DNA of 43,338 bases from contig JASAOO010003336.1 in assembly GCA_030849075.1 (NCBI GenBank), positions 1-43,338 on the forward strand, in the 5' to 3' direction. The notes below the pieces were generated by a model. That model was not told the origin of the DNA and did not search any database. It saw nothing but the letters and a program-made list of their open reading frames with translations. Both the position numbers and the translations under genes were made by a program. The DNA is from Zelonia costaricensis (lineage: Eukaryota > Euglenozoa > Kinetoplastea > Trypanosomatida > Trypanosomatidae). Of this stretch, positions 27,071-35,953 are shown one piece after another; the stretch's first letter is position 1, and each line of letters begins with the position of its first letter.

Positions 27071-27983
27071 GCGGCGGCGTCGTGACGTAGAGGAGAGAGG
27101 ATCCGGGAACGGACTGGAAGGGGACGGAAGGGAAGGTGGAAGAGAGAGAGTGAGCGACTCTCGACGGCGGTAGACGGAAAGAAAGCGAGCAAAGGTGCAG
27201 AGGGGTGTGGGGGATCGAGGTGCAGCGGAGTCACAGGAACAACAATAAAGGTCAAACAGATGGGGGAGCTGGGAGACGAGGATGATCGGGAAAGAGGCCC
27301 GTGTGGGTATCTGTGCACGTGTGGGAGCGGGAGAGAGAGAGACGGTGAAACAGACCTCCCCTTTTTATCTGCTCTCCCTGCCTCGTGCGCCCTGCCTGTG
27401 AAAGCACCGAAACGGGACGTGACCTCACCGACGGCACTGTCAGACACGGCGTTGGGTGAGATTGTGAAAGCGGTGGTCGCGGTGGTGAGGGGGGGGGGAG
27501 AGGGTGCAGAGGTTGGTAAGGTGTCGTCGTGAATACAGTATCAGACGGACGAAGAAGGGGTGCGAGACGGAGTGAGTCCCGAACCGTGTTGCACTGCCGC
27601 TATCTGCTCTTCTTCTCATGATGCTCGCATTCTCATGCGGTCGGCACACGGCGGCCAACGCAAGAAGAAGGAGACGCGCAAGGGAGAGAGAGAGAGACGT
27701 TCGAGACTTCATTCCCCCGCCGCTCCGTGTTGAGCGCAGTTCCGGACATGCGCCTGCGCTATCTCGCGTTGAATGCGTGCACGCGCACGTCCATCTTTTC
27801 ATCCTTCCCCCTTTTTAAAAACAAAGTGCATAGCGGCACCTTTGTCGATGAACCGCACCTTACACCTCTGTGAGAACTTTCAACACGAGCGCGCAGCAGC
27901 GATGCAGCACACACACGCGCGCGCGCGCGCGAACATTCACCCCGCCCACGCGGTGCGGCACGACCGCCTCGTTCCGTTGCGAC
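27071..27983. other. Intergenic region between the MEAT1-like and FG-GAP protein genes
   Basis: About 0.9 kb with no supported gene. It holds the splice signal of the FG-GAP gene near 27114, a G run at about 27488-27500, and a CG repeat at about 27912-27931. Confidence 0.6.
27114..27156 (-). promoter_or_regulatory. Predicted spliced-leader acceptor for the FG-GAP protein gene
   Basis: A C/T tract (complement of about 27116-27156) ends TCCCCTTCCAG with the AG at 27115-27114; the first ATG downstream is the chosen start at 27070. Confidence 0.65.
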
Positions 27984-29213
27984 TCACCGCCGCTTTGTTT
28001 GCACGCTCAGGACGCGTTCGTCGGGTTGGTTCGGGTCGAAGGTGAGCGGCAGCGTATTCGTTTTCTGAAACACCTCCGCGAACGAGACGGCGTCCTCGTT
28101 GCGGAGGCGCTCGTACAGGAGATTGAACTCCTTGCGCAACTTCGGCCACCGCGACGCGTCCGCTCGCCGTCCGCAGTTGATGTAGTTCACAAAGTCCTCG
28201 ACGACGTAGGGCGAGTTGTGCGCCCGCTGCACCGCCTCCGAGTGCATCGCCGCGTCGAACGACTTCTGCGGGAACACCCTCGGCACGGGCTCCACCCCGC
28301 CAGTGGGGTCGCTGCAGATGTAATCGATCCAGGCCTGACGCTTTCGTGTGGCGAACAGCTCGAGGTGCTTCTTTACGATTTGGGCGTACAAGGTGCGGTG
28401 GCGACGCGGGCACATGAGGCTGACGGTGCCGTTGCTGAAGTCAAACTTCGAGTAGTACTCGGCAAACCGAAGGAGGCAGTAGTAAACGGCCTCGCCAAGG
28501 CGCTCGTCGTCTTGCTCGATGCCCTCGTACACGGGGGGCAGCTCGAAGGCGTCCAGCGCCGTGGTCGCGTCTGCGAGCGTCAGCTGCCCCAACTCGCCCG
28601 ACGGGCGGAAGACTGGAAGCAGCCGCAGTTCCTGCAGCACCATGAGCGCCATCGTTGTGATGGCAAAGCTGTTGAACGTAGACTTCTCCGGCGCAACCAC
28701 CTCGCAGTTCTTGGCCCACTCCTTCACCACAAAAATGTACGCCCCGTAGAAGTCGGGCAGCTTGTTGTGGATCGCGGCGAGGATCGCTGAGTTCTCGACA
28801 CCGCCGAGGTTGCCGATGGTAATGTCGCAGTGCACCTCGCTGACCGGGTCGCGAAACTGCACGACGGGGACGCGGGCGCTGATCATTCGGATGTCTGCCA
28901 TGCCGAGCTCCCCCGCCTGGCGCGCCACGCGGGTGAGACGCTTCATGTACAATTCATCGATTTCCCGCAAGCCGCTCAGCCACGGCGAGAAGTTGCGGAA
29001 CCTCAGCGAGAAGTCGGCATCGGCGCGGGCCGTACCGAAGCCGCTTGCGAGCGAGCCGAACAGCTCCAGCTCCGCCTTGTTTACGCTGCGGGAACAGAGT
29101 TCGAGCATACGCAGCTTGAGGTCCTTCACCATCGCCTTGTCGCCCGCCGTCGCCGTCTCGGCCCGGTAGCGCGCGATGATGTCGGACACAAACTTGAGCT
29201 TTGCGGCCTTCAT
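27984..29213 (-). CDS. MEAT1: Terminal uridylyltransferase, MEAT1-like
   Basis: A 409-residue nucleotidyltransferase of the DNA polymerase beta superfamily. The catalytic GS motif is at 53-54 (LFGSLASGFGT) followed by Asp65 and Asp67 (ADADFSL), and the third Asp is at 130 (VHCDITIGN). The PAP-associated part contains FNSFAITTMALMVLQELRLLP, LGEAVYYCLLRFAEYYSKFDF and NGTVSLMCPRRHR, and the C-terminal part has SPYVVEDFVNYINCGRR. These segments correspond closely to MEAT1, a TUTase that associates with an editosome-like complex in Trypanosoma brucei mitochondria and adds U residues to RNA. The short length and lack of an extra middle domain also fit MEAT1 better than RET1, RET2 or TUT3. The ATG at 29213 is the first in the frame; the upstream open stretch starts at a GTG and crosses a splice signal. 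The N-terminus (MKAAKLKFVSDIIARYR) is basic and amphipathic, which could serve for mitochondrial import. Confidence 0.88.
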   Translation of the reverse strand: MKAAKLKFVSDIIARYRAETATAGDKAMVKDLKLRMLELCSRSVNKAELELFGSLASGFGTARADADFSLRFRNFSPWLSGLREIDELYMKRLTRVARQAGELGMADIRMISARVPVVQFRDPVSEVHCDITIGNLGGVENSAILAAIHNKLPDFYGAYIFVVKEWAKNCEVVAPEKSTFNSFAITTMALMVLQELRLLPVFRPSGELGQLTLADATTALDAFELPPVYEGIEQDDERLGEAVYYCLLRFAEYYSKFDFSNGTVSLMCPRRHRTLYAQIVKKHLELFATRKRQAWIDYICSDPTGGVEPVPRVFPQKSFDAAMHSEAVQRAHNSPYVVEDFVNYINCGRRADASRWPKLRKEFNLLYERLRNEDAVSFAEVFQKTNTLPLTFDPNQPDERVLSVQTKRR

Positions 29214-30074
29214 GTTTCGGGCGGTGATGACGGCGACGCTACTGATGGCGAGAACGAGAGAAGGAGAGGGAAACAACAGCTGCGTTAGTGTGGTGCATGG
29301 AGGTGAGGTAGACGGGGGGGGGAGAGAACGAAACACCACACGTTGATGTGTGGCCCGCGCACATACGGCCGTCCCGCCATACCCTCCGAGAAAAGAATGG
29401 CGGGCACGTGATTGGCACCTGCGCGAAAGCGGCGACGCGAGCGGCGTCGCTCTTCTTTTTTTTTTCTATTTCACGCAGAGCAGCGAGCCGTTTTCGTCAC
29501 AAAGGGAAGAGAAGGAACGGAGCGACGGAAGCCATCGTACTTGACAATAGCATCAGCGTAGCATCAGGTCAGCAGCGCACGCGTTTGGCTGTAGTACCTG
29601 CGCGGTGCTCTTTCACTTGTTTGCAAGAACCTCTCTGTGCCTTCCTCGCGTGCAGCTGTAGGAGTCTCACGGGAGTCGTACCTCGCCTTGTCGCCATCGC
29701 AGCCACAGCAGCCACAACTGAGTCCCCGACGCCGCGCAGTGTGGGAGAGGGCGGAGGCACACGTGCGGCATGCGAAAACCCGCAGCAGCTTCCACAAAAA
29801 AAAAAAGGGCAAGCCACGCACGAATGACCTTGTACTGGCTTGGCTGTGCGTGTGTAGCGTGTTCCGCGGGCAAAAGGGGCATGCAACAGCAGCGATAACA
29901 ACAAACAAGCCAACCAAACCGAAGAAAGTGGCTGGCGTGACGCACATGTCGTGGGATCAGACGGACGACGGCAACGTGGGCGACGACCGCACGTGGCGGA
30001 GGCGAACCCCTCGCCGAGAAGGACTCGAATGCCCCACCGCTTCCTCCCTTGCCCACCTCCGTCGGGCACCCAAG
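29214..30074. other. Intergenic region between the SMP and MEAT1-like genes
   Basis: About 0.86 kb without a supported gene. It has a T-rich run at about 29452-29466, an A run at about 29797-29808, G-rich stretches, and the MEAT1-like splice signal at its left end. Much of it is presumably the 3' UTR of the SMP gene. Confidence 0.6.
29242..29276 (-). promoter_or_regulatory. Predicted spliced-leader acceptor for the MEAT1-like gene
   Basis: The coding strand reads a T/C tract (complement of about 29250-29276) ending CTCGCCATCAG, AG at 29243-29242, about 28 nt before the ATG at 29213. Confidence 0.55.
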
Positions 30075-31886
30075 TCAGCGCATGTGATACGCACGCGAAA
30101 AGGGCACCGGCTGCTCACTCATCGCGTCCCGCGCGAGGGACGACCACCACTGCTCCCCGCCATCCACGAGGTCGGCCGGCAGCCTCACGCGGAAGGGCAG
30201 CCCCGAACCGTCTACCGCGGCGTCCGCCTGCCCGGCTCCGCTGTCCGTTCCGTCACCCCCCGCGCCGCCACCCTGCCCACCGCGACCCCCGCCTCCAGCA
30301 CCACCACCGCCGCCGCCACCCCCGACACCGCCGCTGCCGCCGACACCACCCGCCGCCCCGCTGGCCGCCCCACCACGGCGCCGGTGGGTTGCCGCGTGAC
30401 GCGAGCTCGCAACCACCGGCGCCGGCGACGCAGGCCGCAGCCGCAGCCGAACGAACCGCAGCAGGGCGTACTTGACGGCTTTGGCGACGAGAAAGAAATC
30501 GCGCACGCGGTACTGCGACAGGGTCGTGTGGAACGCCGCGTCAAACATCGGCTCCGAGAGCAGCCACAGCGTGCCGTTCAGGTAGGGCTGCGGCTGGGGG
30601 GCCTCCACGGTGGCCGGTTCGTACTCCAGCGCCAGCCGCAGCCGCACGTGTGCCGCGAGCATGCGCACGTCGCTCAGCGACGCGTACACCTGCAGGTACC
30701 GTCCGCGGGCGATGGGGAGGTCGGCGTTGAGGGAGACGCTAAAATTGCCGCTGTACTCCACCTCGACCTCCGCCTCCAACACGGAGAGCGAGCGCGTCGT
30801 GTCGAAGGCGTGCTTGGCACCCGAGGCCGCACTGCCCGCTGCGGCGGCCGCGGTCGCGTTCGATGCCGCCGCCTGCCCCGACATCGATGCGCTGAGCTCC
30901 GCACCGGCGTGCAGCAGGCTATTGCTGCTGCCGCCTACGCGAGCACTCAAGTGGCTTGCGATCGACCGCTCACGACCCCCAGCCCCCGCGCCGCCGCCGC
31001 CGCCGCCGCCTCCCCCCGCCGAGTCCTCCATGCCGCCGCGGAAGCGCAGCGAGGAGGTCATGGACAGGTCCACCGGGGCACCGCCGCCACTGACGCTGCC
31101 GCCCGCGCCAGCGAGGTCGCTGGCCCGCTCCGCGTTGGCCACGGCGTTGGCGTACGAAAAGGAGCCGCCCGAAACGGGCGACACCATCGGCGCCTGCGAC
31201 GACGATCCCTGCGGTGACAGCGCCTGCTGCGGCGGCGGCGGCGGTCTCAGCGTGACATCGTGCACGCCCACGCCGCCGGCACCTCCGATGCCGGCCGACG
31301 CGCCAGGCGAGGCACCGACGGTCCCCGCAGCCGCGGCAGCGGCGGCAAGCGGGCCAGTGGGCGGCGTGGCCCCGCCGGTGACGGCGCCGCCGCCGTGCGA
31401 GAGCCAGACGGCCTTCACAACCGGCGGCTTGCCGCCCCAGTCCTTGATGCGGAAGTCCGCAAAGGAGGCTATGCCCTTATCCTCCAGTAGCGCGCTGATG
31501 TGCTCCTCCAGCTGCGCCTTCAGTGAGTTGAGGAACGGCAGCTCTGAGACCACCTCGGCGCTGCTGACGCTGTCGGCATCGTCCTTGTCACACGCGGCCT
31601 CCGTGACGGGCGGCGCCGGCGCAAGCCCCGATGCACTGGGGAGGGACGTGCTGGAGGAGTGGCCTGCGGGCGCGGCGGCCTCCCTCGCCTGCTGCTCCGC
31701 AAGCGCGCCATGCAGCATGTCCAGCAGCGCGTTCACAAAGCGCTGCAGCCACTGCGTGCTCTCGGCCTGGCGCCGTGGGATGTGCGTGCGCCGCGTGGGA
31801 ATGTGGCGGAGTCGGTGCTGCTTGATGGCGAGGAGGCCGATGAGCCCTGCCGCGAAGAGCAGCACATGCACAATCGTGGCGAGCAT
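30075..31886 (-). CDS. Membrane-anchored SMP (TULIP) domain lipid-transfer protein
   Basis: A 603-residue protein starting with one hydrophobic helix (residues about 3-21, IVHVLLFAAGLIGLLAI) followed by basic residues, as in ER-anchored SMP proteins. An SMP domain follows in two pieces. Residues about 40-163 hold the WLQRFVNALLDML helix, the LKAQLEEHISALLED segment and the strand RIKDWGGKPPVVKAVWLS. After about 220 low-complexity residues the fold resumes with LEVEVEYSGNFSVSLNADL, LRLALEYEPATVEAPQ and the strand LNGTLWLLSEPMFDAAFHTT. This order matches the SMP domains of extended synaptotagmins, TEX2/Nvj2 and Mmm1, which move lipids at membrane contact sites. The tail (about 510-603) is Gly/Ala-rich; no C2 domain is seen. 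Which contact site it serves cannot be told from sequence. Confidence 0.8.
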   Translation of the reverse strand: MLATIVHVLLFAAGLIGLLAIKQHRLRHIPTRRTHIPRRQAESTQWLQRFVNALLDMLHGALAEQQAREAAAPAGHSSSTSLPSASGLAPAPPVTEAACDKDDADSVSSAEVVSELPFLNSLKAQLEEHISALLEDKGIASFADFRIKDWGGKPPVVKAVWLSHGGGAVTGGATPPTGPLAAAAAAAGTVGASPGASAGIGGAGGVGVHDVTLRPPPPPQQALSPQGSSSQAPMVSPVSGGSFSYANAVANAERASDLAGAGGSVSGGGAPVDLSMTSSLRFRGGMEDSAGGGGGGGGGAGAGGRERSIASHLSARVGGSSNSLLHAGAELSASMSGQAAASNATAAAAAGSAASGAKHAFDTTRSLSVLEAEVEVEYSGNFSVSLNADLPIARGRYLQVYASLSDVRMLAAHVRLRLALEYEPATVEAPQPQPYLNGTLWLLSEPMFDAAFHTTLSQYRVRDFFLVAKAVKYALLRFVRLRLRPASPAPVVASSRHAATHRRRGGAASGAAGGVGGSGGVGGGGGGGGAGGGGRGGQGGGAGGDGTDSGAGQADAAVDGSGLPFRVRLPADLVDGGEQWWSSLARDAMSEQPVPFSRAYHMR

Positions 31887-31923
31887 GGGTACACGCTTCT
31901 TTCCTCAGTGAGCAGGAGATGTT

Positions 31924-31927
<4 letters not shown>

Positions 31928-31957
<30 letters not shown>

Positions 31958-31970
31958 TGTGTGTGTGTGT
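31928..31970. repeat. (GT)n microsatellite with one interruption
   Basis: A GT run of about 43 bases with one GA interruption, about 40 bases upstream of the ATG of the SMP gene; the longest dinucleotide run in the window. Confidence 0.95.
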
Positions 31971-32156
31971 GCGTGGCAGGACACGTCTGCGCCTTCGCTT
32001 CAATCCAGCAGGCAGCCACAGTGGCGGGTGTCGACGCTACGTGATATCCGACGCCGGCGGCAGATACGCCGACACGGCTAACGGGCGTTTGTGCGTGCGC
32101 GACCAGCTGATGTGTCGCAGAGCAGTACCCCCCTCGTCTTGGTGTTCTATGAGGGA

Positions 32157-32200
32157 CTGAGATGGGAGAGGAGGAGCAGCAGCAAAAGATGGCGAAGCGC
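32157..32200 (-). promoter_or_regulatory. Possible spliced-leader acceptor for the SMP gene
   Basis: A C/T tract (complement of about 32159-32186) ends CCCATCTCAG, AG at 32158-32157. No ATG lies between it and 31886, but the implied 5' UTR (about 270 nt) is long and the microsatellite lies within it, so a nearer acceptor is possible. Confidence 0.35.
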
Positions 32201-32919
32201 GTCGGTGGGGGGGGGGGGCTTGTTTCCGTGAACGGAAGAGCGCACACCCCAGCGAGGAGGTAGAAAAAGAGCCTCGTTGGGGTTTCAGCGAGGCGCCTGC
32301 AGTGGAGAAGACTGCTCCCCTTCTTACCTCCACTCAACGCCAGATCCACACCCGGCACGTCAGGGGCGCACGCGCTACACCGCGTAGGCAGGCGAGAAAA
32401 GGGAGCATCGTTGGGTACGAGGACTCGACGTGTGGCATTCCACACCACTCAATGCTCCTTCACCCGCCCAAGACAGCTCAGACAACTCTGTTCGTTTCTT
32501 TCATGTCAATCGCGCTGCGGCACAACCGGATGACAGCACGACAAGCATCGAGACCTTCATTCTTGGTCTTTTTCTTCTCTTGTCCTTGAGCGTATCAGAG
32601 CGGTGCCCCCTTCCGGCGCCGGAACGTGGACCTCGCATCAAGCGACTGCCTCCTCTTCTTTTTTTTCTCTCTGAGTAGAAGAGCGACGTCACCCGCCTAT
32701 ACCGAGGTGACGGCCTCAGCTTGACGAGTGAGCCGAGAGCCGCGCCGTGCTCGCCCCACACTTTACGCGCGGCTGTCCATCTTTCCCCCATCCCCCTTCC
32801 TCATTGCAGCAACAACGGTGGGGCAGCATTGATGGAAATAGTAAGAAATGAGAAAACAAGAAGGAACGTACGTTCGGCAAAGCCACTCCCCGTCAAGGCG
32901 CCCAAACCAATGTGAGAGT

Positions 32920-32943
32920 ACACACACACACACACACACACAT
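32920..32943. repeat. (CA)n microsatellite
   Basis: A CA run of about 24 bases in intergenic sequence. Confidence 0.95.
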
Positions 32944-33213
32944 ACATGCACATCCCAATCTGCCTCACACAGCAGCAGCAGCAGCAGCTGCGTCCACTTC
33001 CTATCGTCCGTGAGCAGGCCACTACCGTAGCAAACAGCCCCCTGGGGTCCACCGAGTCCCACCCTCCTCCTCCCCCGGTGCGCCGGTGCGATCGAGGAGC
33101 AACACAACAGCACAACACCCAAAACAAAGAAAGAGAGCTGGTGGATGCATAACAGAGGAAAAGAAAAGGCGCGAGTCAGCGAGGCGCGCCGCTCCCCCAC
33201 ACACGCGCAACTC

Positions 33214-34767
33214 CTACGCCGGCGACTCCCGCTGCACGTGCGACGGCCCCTCGCCATCGCTCGCCGCCAGGGCGCCATCGCCCGCCGTAGACAGCAACGC
33301 CGCGGTGGGGGACGGCGTCGGTGCCCCCGCAGTGTTGGCTGCCGCCTCAGTGGTGGCGCGCGGCGGCGCCACCAAGTACGGGCGCCGCATCTCCGTGCCC
33401 AACGTCACGGCCACGACGGCGTCGCCCTCTTCCTCCTCCTCTACCTCCTCGTCCTCGAGGGCGTCCCGCACGACGTCGGCGACGACGCCGTCCGCTGGCG
33501 GGCCCGTCCAGCGGTCCGCAAACAGCACCCCCGTCGGCGCACCGGCGCCGGCAGCGCCCCGACCCGCTCCTCCCGCATTCCCCGCCGCCGCCGCTGCTGC
33601 TCTCGGGGGCGGTGCCGGCGCGGACGCTGTGTCCTCCGCGGCGAACCCGCCGATTACCCGCTCGAGTGCCTTGCCGAGGGACTCCACGCGGTCTTCCAGC
33701 GCCGTCACGCCCATCAGCACGCGGTCCGTCACACCCGCACCAGCCGGCGCCGCCTTCGTCCACGGCGGCGCCACCGGTGGCGCGGAGGGGTCGCGCGGCA
33801 CGCCGAACTCGTCCACGATGTCCTCCTGCCCGTCCGCACCCATCTCCCCCTCCGTGAGCTCGCGGAAGAACTTGTCGTTGTTCCAGATGCCGTAGATGTA
33901 CCCCTCCGCCCCTGGCAGGTACAGCTTCCCGCGACCCTGCTTCTTGCCGTTCCGCCAGTTGCCCACAAAAACCTGCCCATTCACGAGCGTCTCGCGGCCC
34001 TTGCCGTGCTTGTGCCCCGCCTTCCAGCGCCCGGCGTAGCGGTCGCCGTACAGGGTGGAGTAGGTGCCGTAGCCCTCCGGCGCATCGTCGACGTACATGC
34101 CGTCGTAGAAGTGCCCCTGCACGAAGAGGTACGCGCCGCGGCCCGATCGCTGCCCGGCACGCCAGTTACCGCGGTAGATGTCCCCGTTCTTGTACCGCTT
34201 CTCGCCGAAGCCGTTCGCCGCCCCGTCCCGCCACTCCCCTGTGTACACGTTGCCGCTGCGGTAGTGCAGGCAGCCGTGCCCGTCGCGCAGCCCGGTGATG
34301 GGGTCGACCTGACCCACGTAGCGACCAAAGTCAAAGATCAGCTCCGTCTTGTCCAGGTCGTCGGGCGTGTAGCTGGAGTCGTCGTCCTCGTCATCGCCGT
34401 CTTCGTCGCTGCTGAACGGAGAGGAGGAGGCGGACGCACGGACGGCAGCGCTGTTAGCCTGCAGAACCGACGCGTGACGCTCCGCACTACCCGCCGACTC
34501 CCGGCGCTGCGAGGTGCTGTGGCTGAGCTCCGCAGACACCACGCGGCCCACGAGGACCGGCTCATCCAGCGCCGCGGGGTTCGAAGGGAGCGCCGAAACG
34601 GGCTTGGCCGCCACCACGCGCGTCGCTGACGCGGCATTGGACGAAACGGCGGATGCCGTGGAGGCGTTCAGTTGCGGCTGCTGCTGTTGCTGCTCTGGGT
34701 CGACGTGCGTGGCGGTGGGGACGGCCCCCACTTTGGGGTTGACGGAGGTGCCGCCCTGGTACAGCAT
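33214..34767 (-). CDS. MORN-repeat protein
   Basis: A 517-residue protein with about seven tandem MORN repeats at residues about 150-297. Repeat cores are readable as YTGEWRDG, YRGNWRAG, YDGMYVDD, YAGRWKAG, FVGNWRNG and YGIWNND, spaced about 23 residues apart with the usual GxGxx(Y/F) endings. An acidic segment (SSDEDGDDEDDD, 119-130) precedes the repeats, and the N-terminal 115 residues and C-terminal 200 residues are low-complexity. MORN proteins in trypanosomatids are often structural parts of the cytoskeleton, such as the hook complex near the flagellar pocket or the flagellum; the location here is not shown by the sequence. The ATG at 34767 is the first in the frame and lies about 10 nt after a plausible splice acceptor. 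Confidence 0.9.
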   Translation of the reverse strand: MLYQGGTSVNPKVGAVPTATHVDPEQQQQQPQLNASTASAVSSNAASATRVVAAKPVSALPSNPAALDEPVLVGRVVSAELSHSTSQRRESAGSAERHASVLQANSAAVRASASSSPFSSDEDGDDEDDDSSYTPDDLDKTELIFDFGRYVGQVDPITGLRDGHGCLHYRSGNVYTGEWRDGAANGFGEKRYKNGDIYRGNWRAGQRSGRGAYLFVQGHFYDGMYVDDAPEGYGTYSTLYGDRYAGRWKAGHKHGKGRETLVNGQVFVGNWRNGKKQGRGKLYLPGAEGYIYGIWNNDKFFRELTEGEMGADGQEDIVDEFGVPRDPSAPPVAPPWTKAAPAGAGVTDRVLMGVTALEDRVESLGKALERVIGGFAAEDTASAPAPPPRAAAAAAGNAGGAGRGAAGAGAPTGVLFADRWTGPPADGVVADVVRDALEDEEVEEEEEGDAVVAVTLGTEMRRPYLVAPPRATTEAAANTAGAPTPSPTAALLSTAGDGALAASDGEGPSHVQRESPA

Positions 34768-35953
34768 GCTGACGCACCTTTTGTGAGAAACAGGAAGGTT
34801 TCTGTGTGGGGTGCCTCGAGGTGTACCCTCAACTATAGGGTGCGCAGCGTCGACCGGCGAGTCAACCGCTCGAGCGTGTGCTGGAAAGGAAAATCAAAAG
34901 ACAATACTGAAGAAGTGCCTGTGCCTTCGGTCGAACAGGCGTCGTGGAGCCCGATCGGAGAGCCGCCGTGCAAGCCGCTGCGCGTCTGTGCGTGTGTGTT
35001 AACGTATATGTTTTTTGTGTGTTCGTGTCGTCCGTGTGCAGACTTCTTTTCCTTGATGCACGACGATTCGTCGAAACGCGGCGAGAACGGAGTACCTGTG
35101 AGAGGCGAAGGGAAGCAAATCGGATGGGGTGGGGGGAGGGGGGCAGGTTGTGCCAGAGCGCGAAAACCTGAGTGGCGGGTCGCGTACCCATCAAAGGGGG
35201 GGGGAGGCGGGGGTGAAGAGCAGGGGGCGACACACGTGGAGGAGCGGCGAGGTGTATGGAGGGGAGGGACGGGGGTGAGTTGGAAGTGGCCATCGCGCAC
35301 AGGGGGACGGATACGCGGGGGACGGGGGACGGGGGGGAGCATAAAGCGCAAGAGACGGGGTGTCGTGTGCACACTGCCGCACCTCTCGGTGGATAACCGG
35401 TTCACCTCCAGGGCAAAGCGCGTCTTGTGTGACGCGCACACGCACGCGCTGCATCCCCTGTGCGCTACGGCAGCGCGTGACTTCCTTCACTACTTCATGT
35501 CTTCCTCTTGTGTGTATGTGTGCTTGATAACGCCTGCCGTGGCACCTGGGAAGAGACGCGACAGCGGGTGCGGCTCGAGGCCTGGCCGCCACCAGTGCCA
35601 CTTCTGCTCGTACTCGTCCACGACGGCGTTTCACAGCACGTCACCCGCGGTAACGCGGAACCTCGAAGCAGGAAACGATGAAGGGAGACGTGAAAGGGGG
35701 GGCCGGGAGCGGACGTGATGGGACGAGTGCCGGCTGATGCAGTCGCGGCGGGGTGGGGGGGGGGTAAGGTACGCGAGGAGAGAGGCGAGTGGCAGGCGGC
35801 CTACTTGTTAAACGAAAGTGAAGCAAGCAAACCCTAAAGAAGAGAAGAGAGCGGCACCCGCAGCGCACATACCCATCCGCGTGTTCGCCTAATACGGTAT
35901 GTGTGTATGCGTGCGAGTGTTTGTCGACTGCAGCCCTCCCTCCTCTTGCTTTC
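34768..35953. other. Intergenic region between the 827-residue protein and MORN genes
   Basis: About 1.2 kb with no supported gene. It is purine-rich on the plus strand at about 35120-35350, with many G runs, giving a pyrimidine-rich coding strand. A short C/T tract just right of 34778 serves the MORN gene. Confidence 0.6.
34778..34801 (-). promoter_or_regulatory. Predicted spliced-leader acceptor for the MORN gene
   Basis: The coding strand reads CCTTCCTGTTTCTCACAAAAG, AG at 34779-34778, ten bases before the ATG at 34767. A stronger tract further upstream cannot be excluded. Confidence 0.45.

Larger units (their letters stand above)
31887..33213. other. Intergenic region between the MORN and SMP genes
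   Basis: About 1.3 kb without a supported gene. It contains a GT repeat at about 31928-31970 in the predicted 5' UTR of the SMP gene, a G run at about 32207-32219, a CA repeat at 32920-32943 and a short CAG run at about 32972-32990. Confidence 0.6.

Noticed and set aside
29637..31217. A plus-strand open frame of 526 codons spanning intergenic DNA and part of the SMP gene
   Set aside because: It runs through a gap and the antisense of a real gene, with no recognisable domain; all other genes are on the minus strand.
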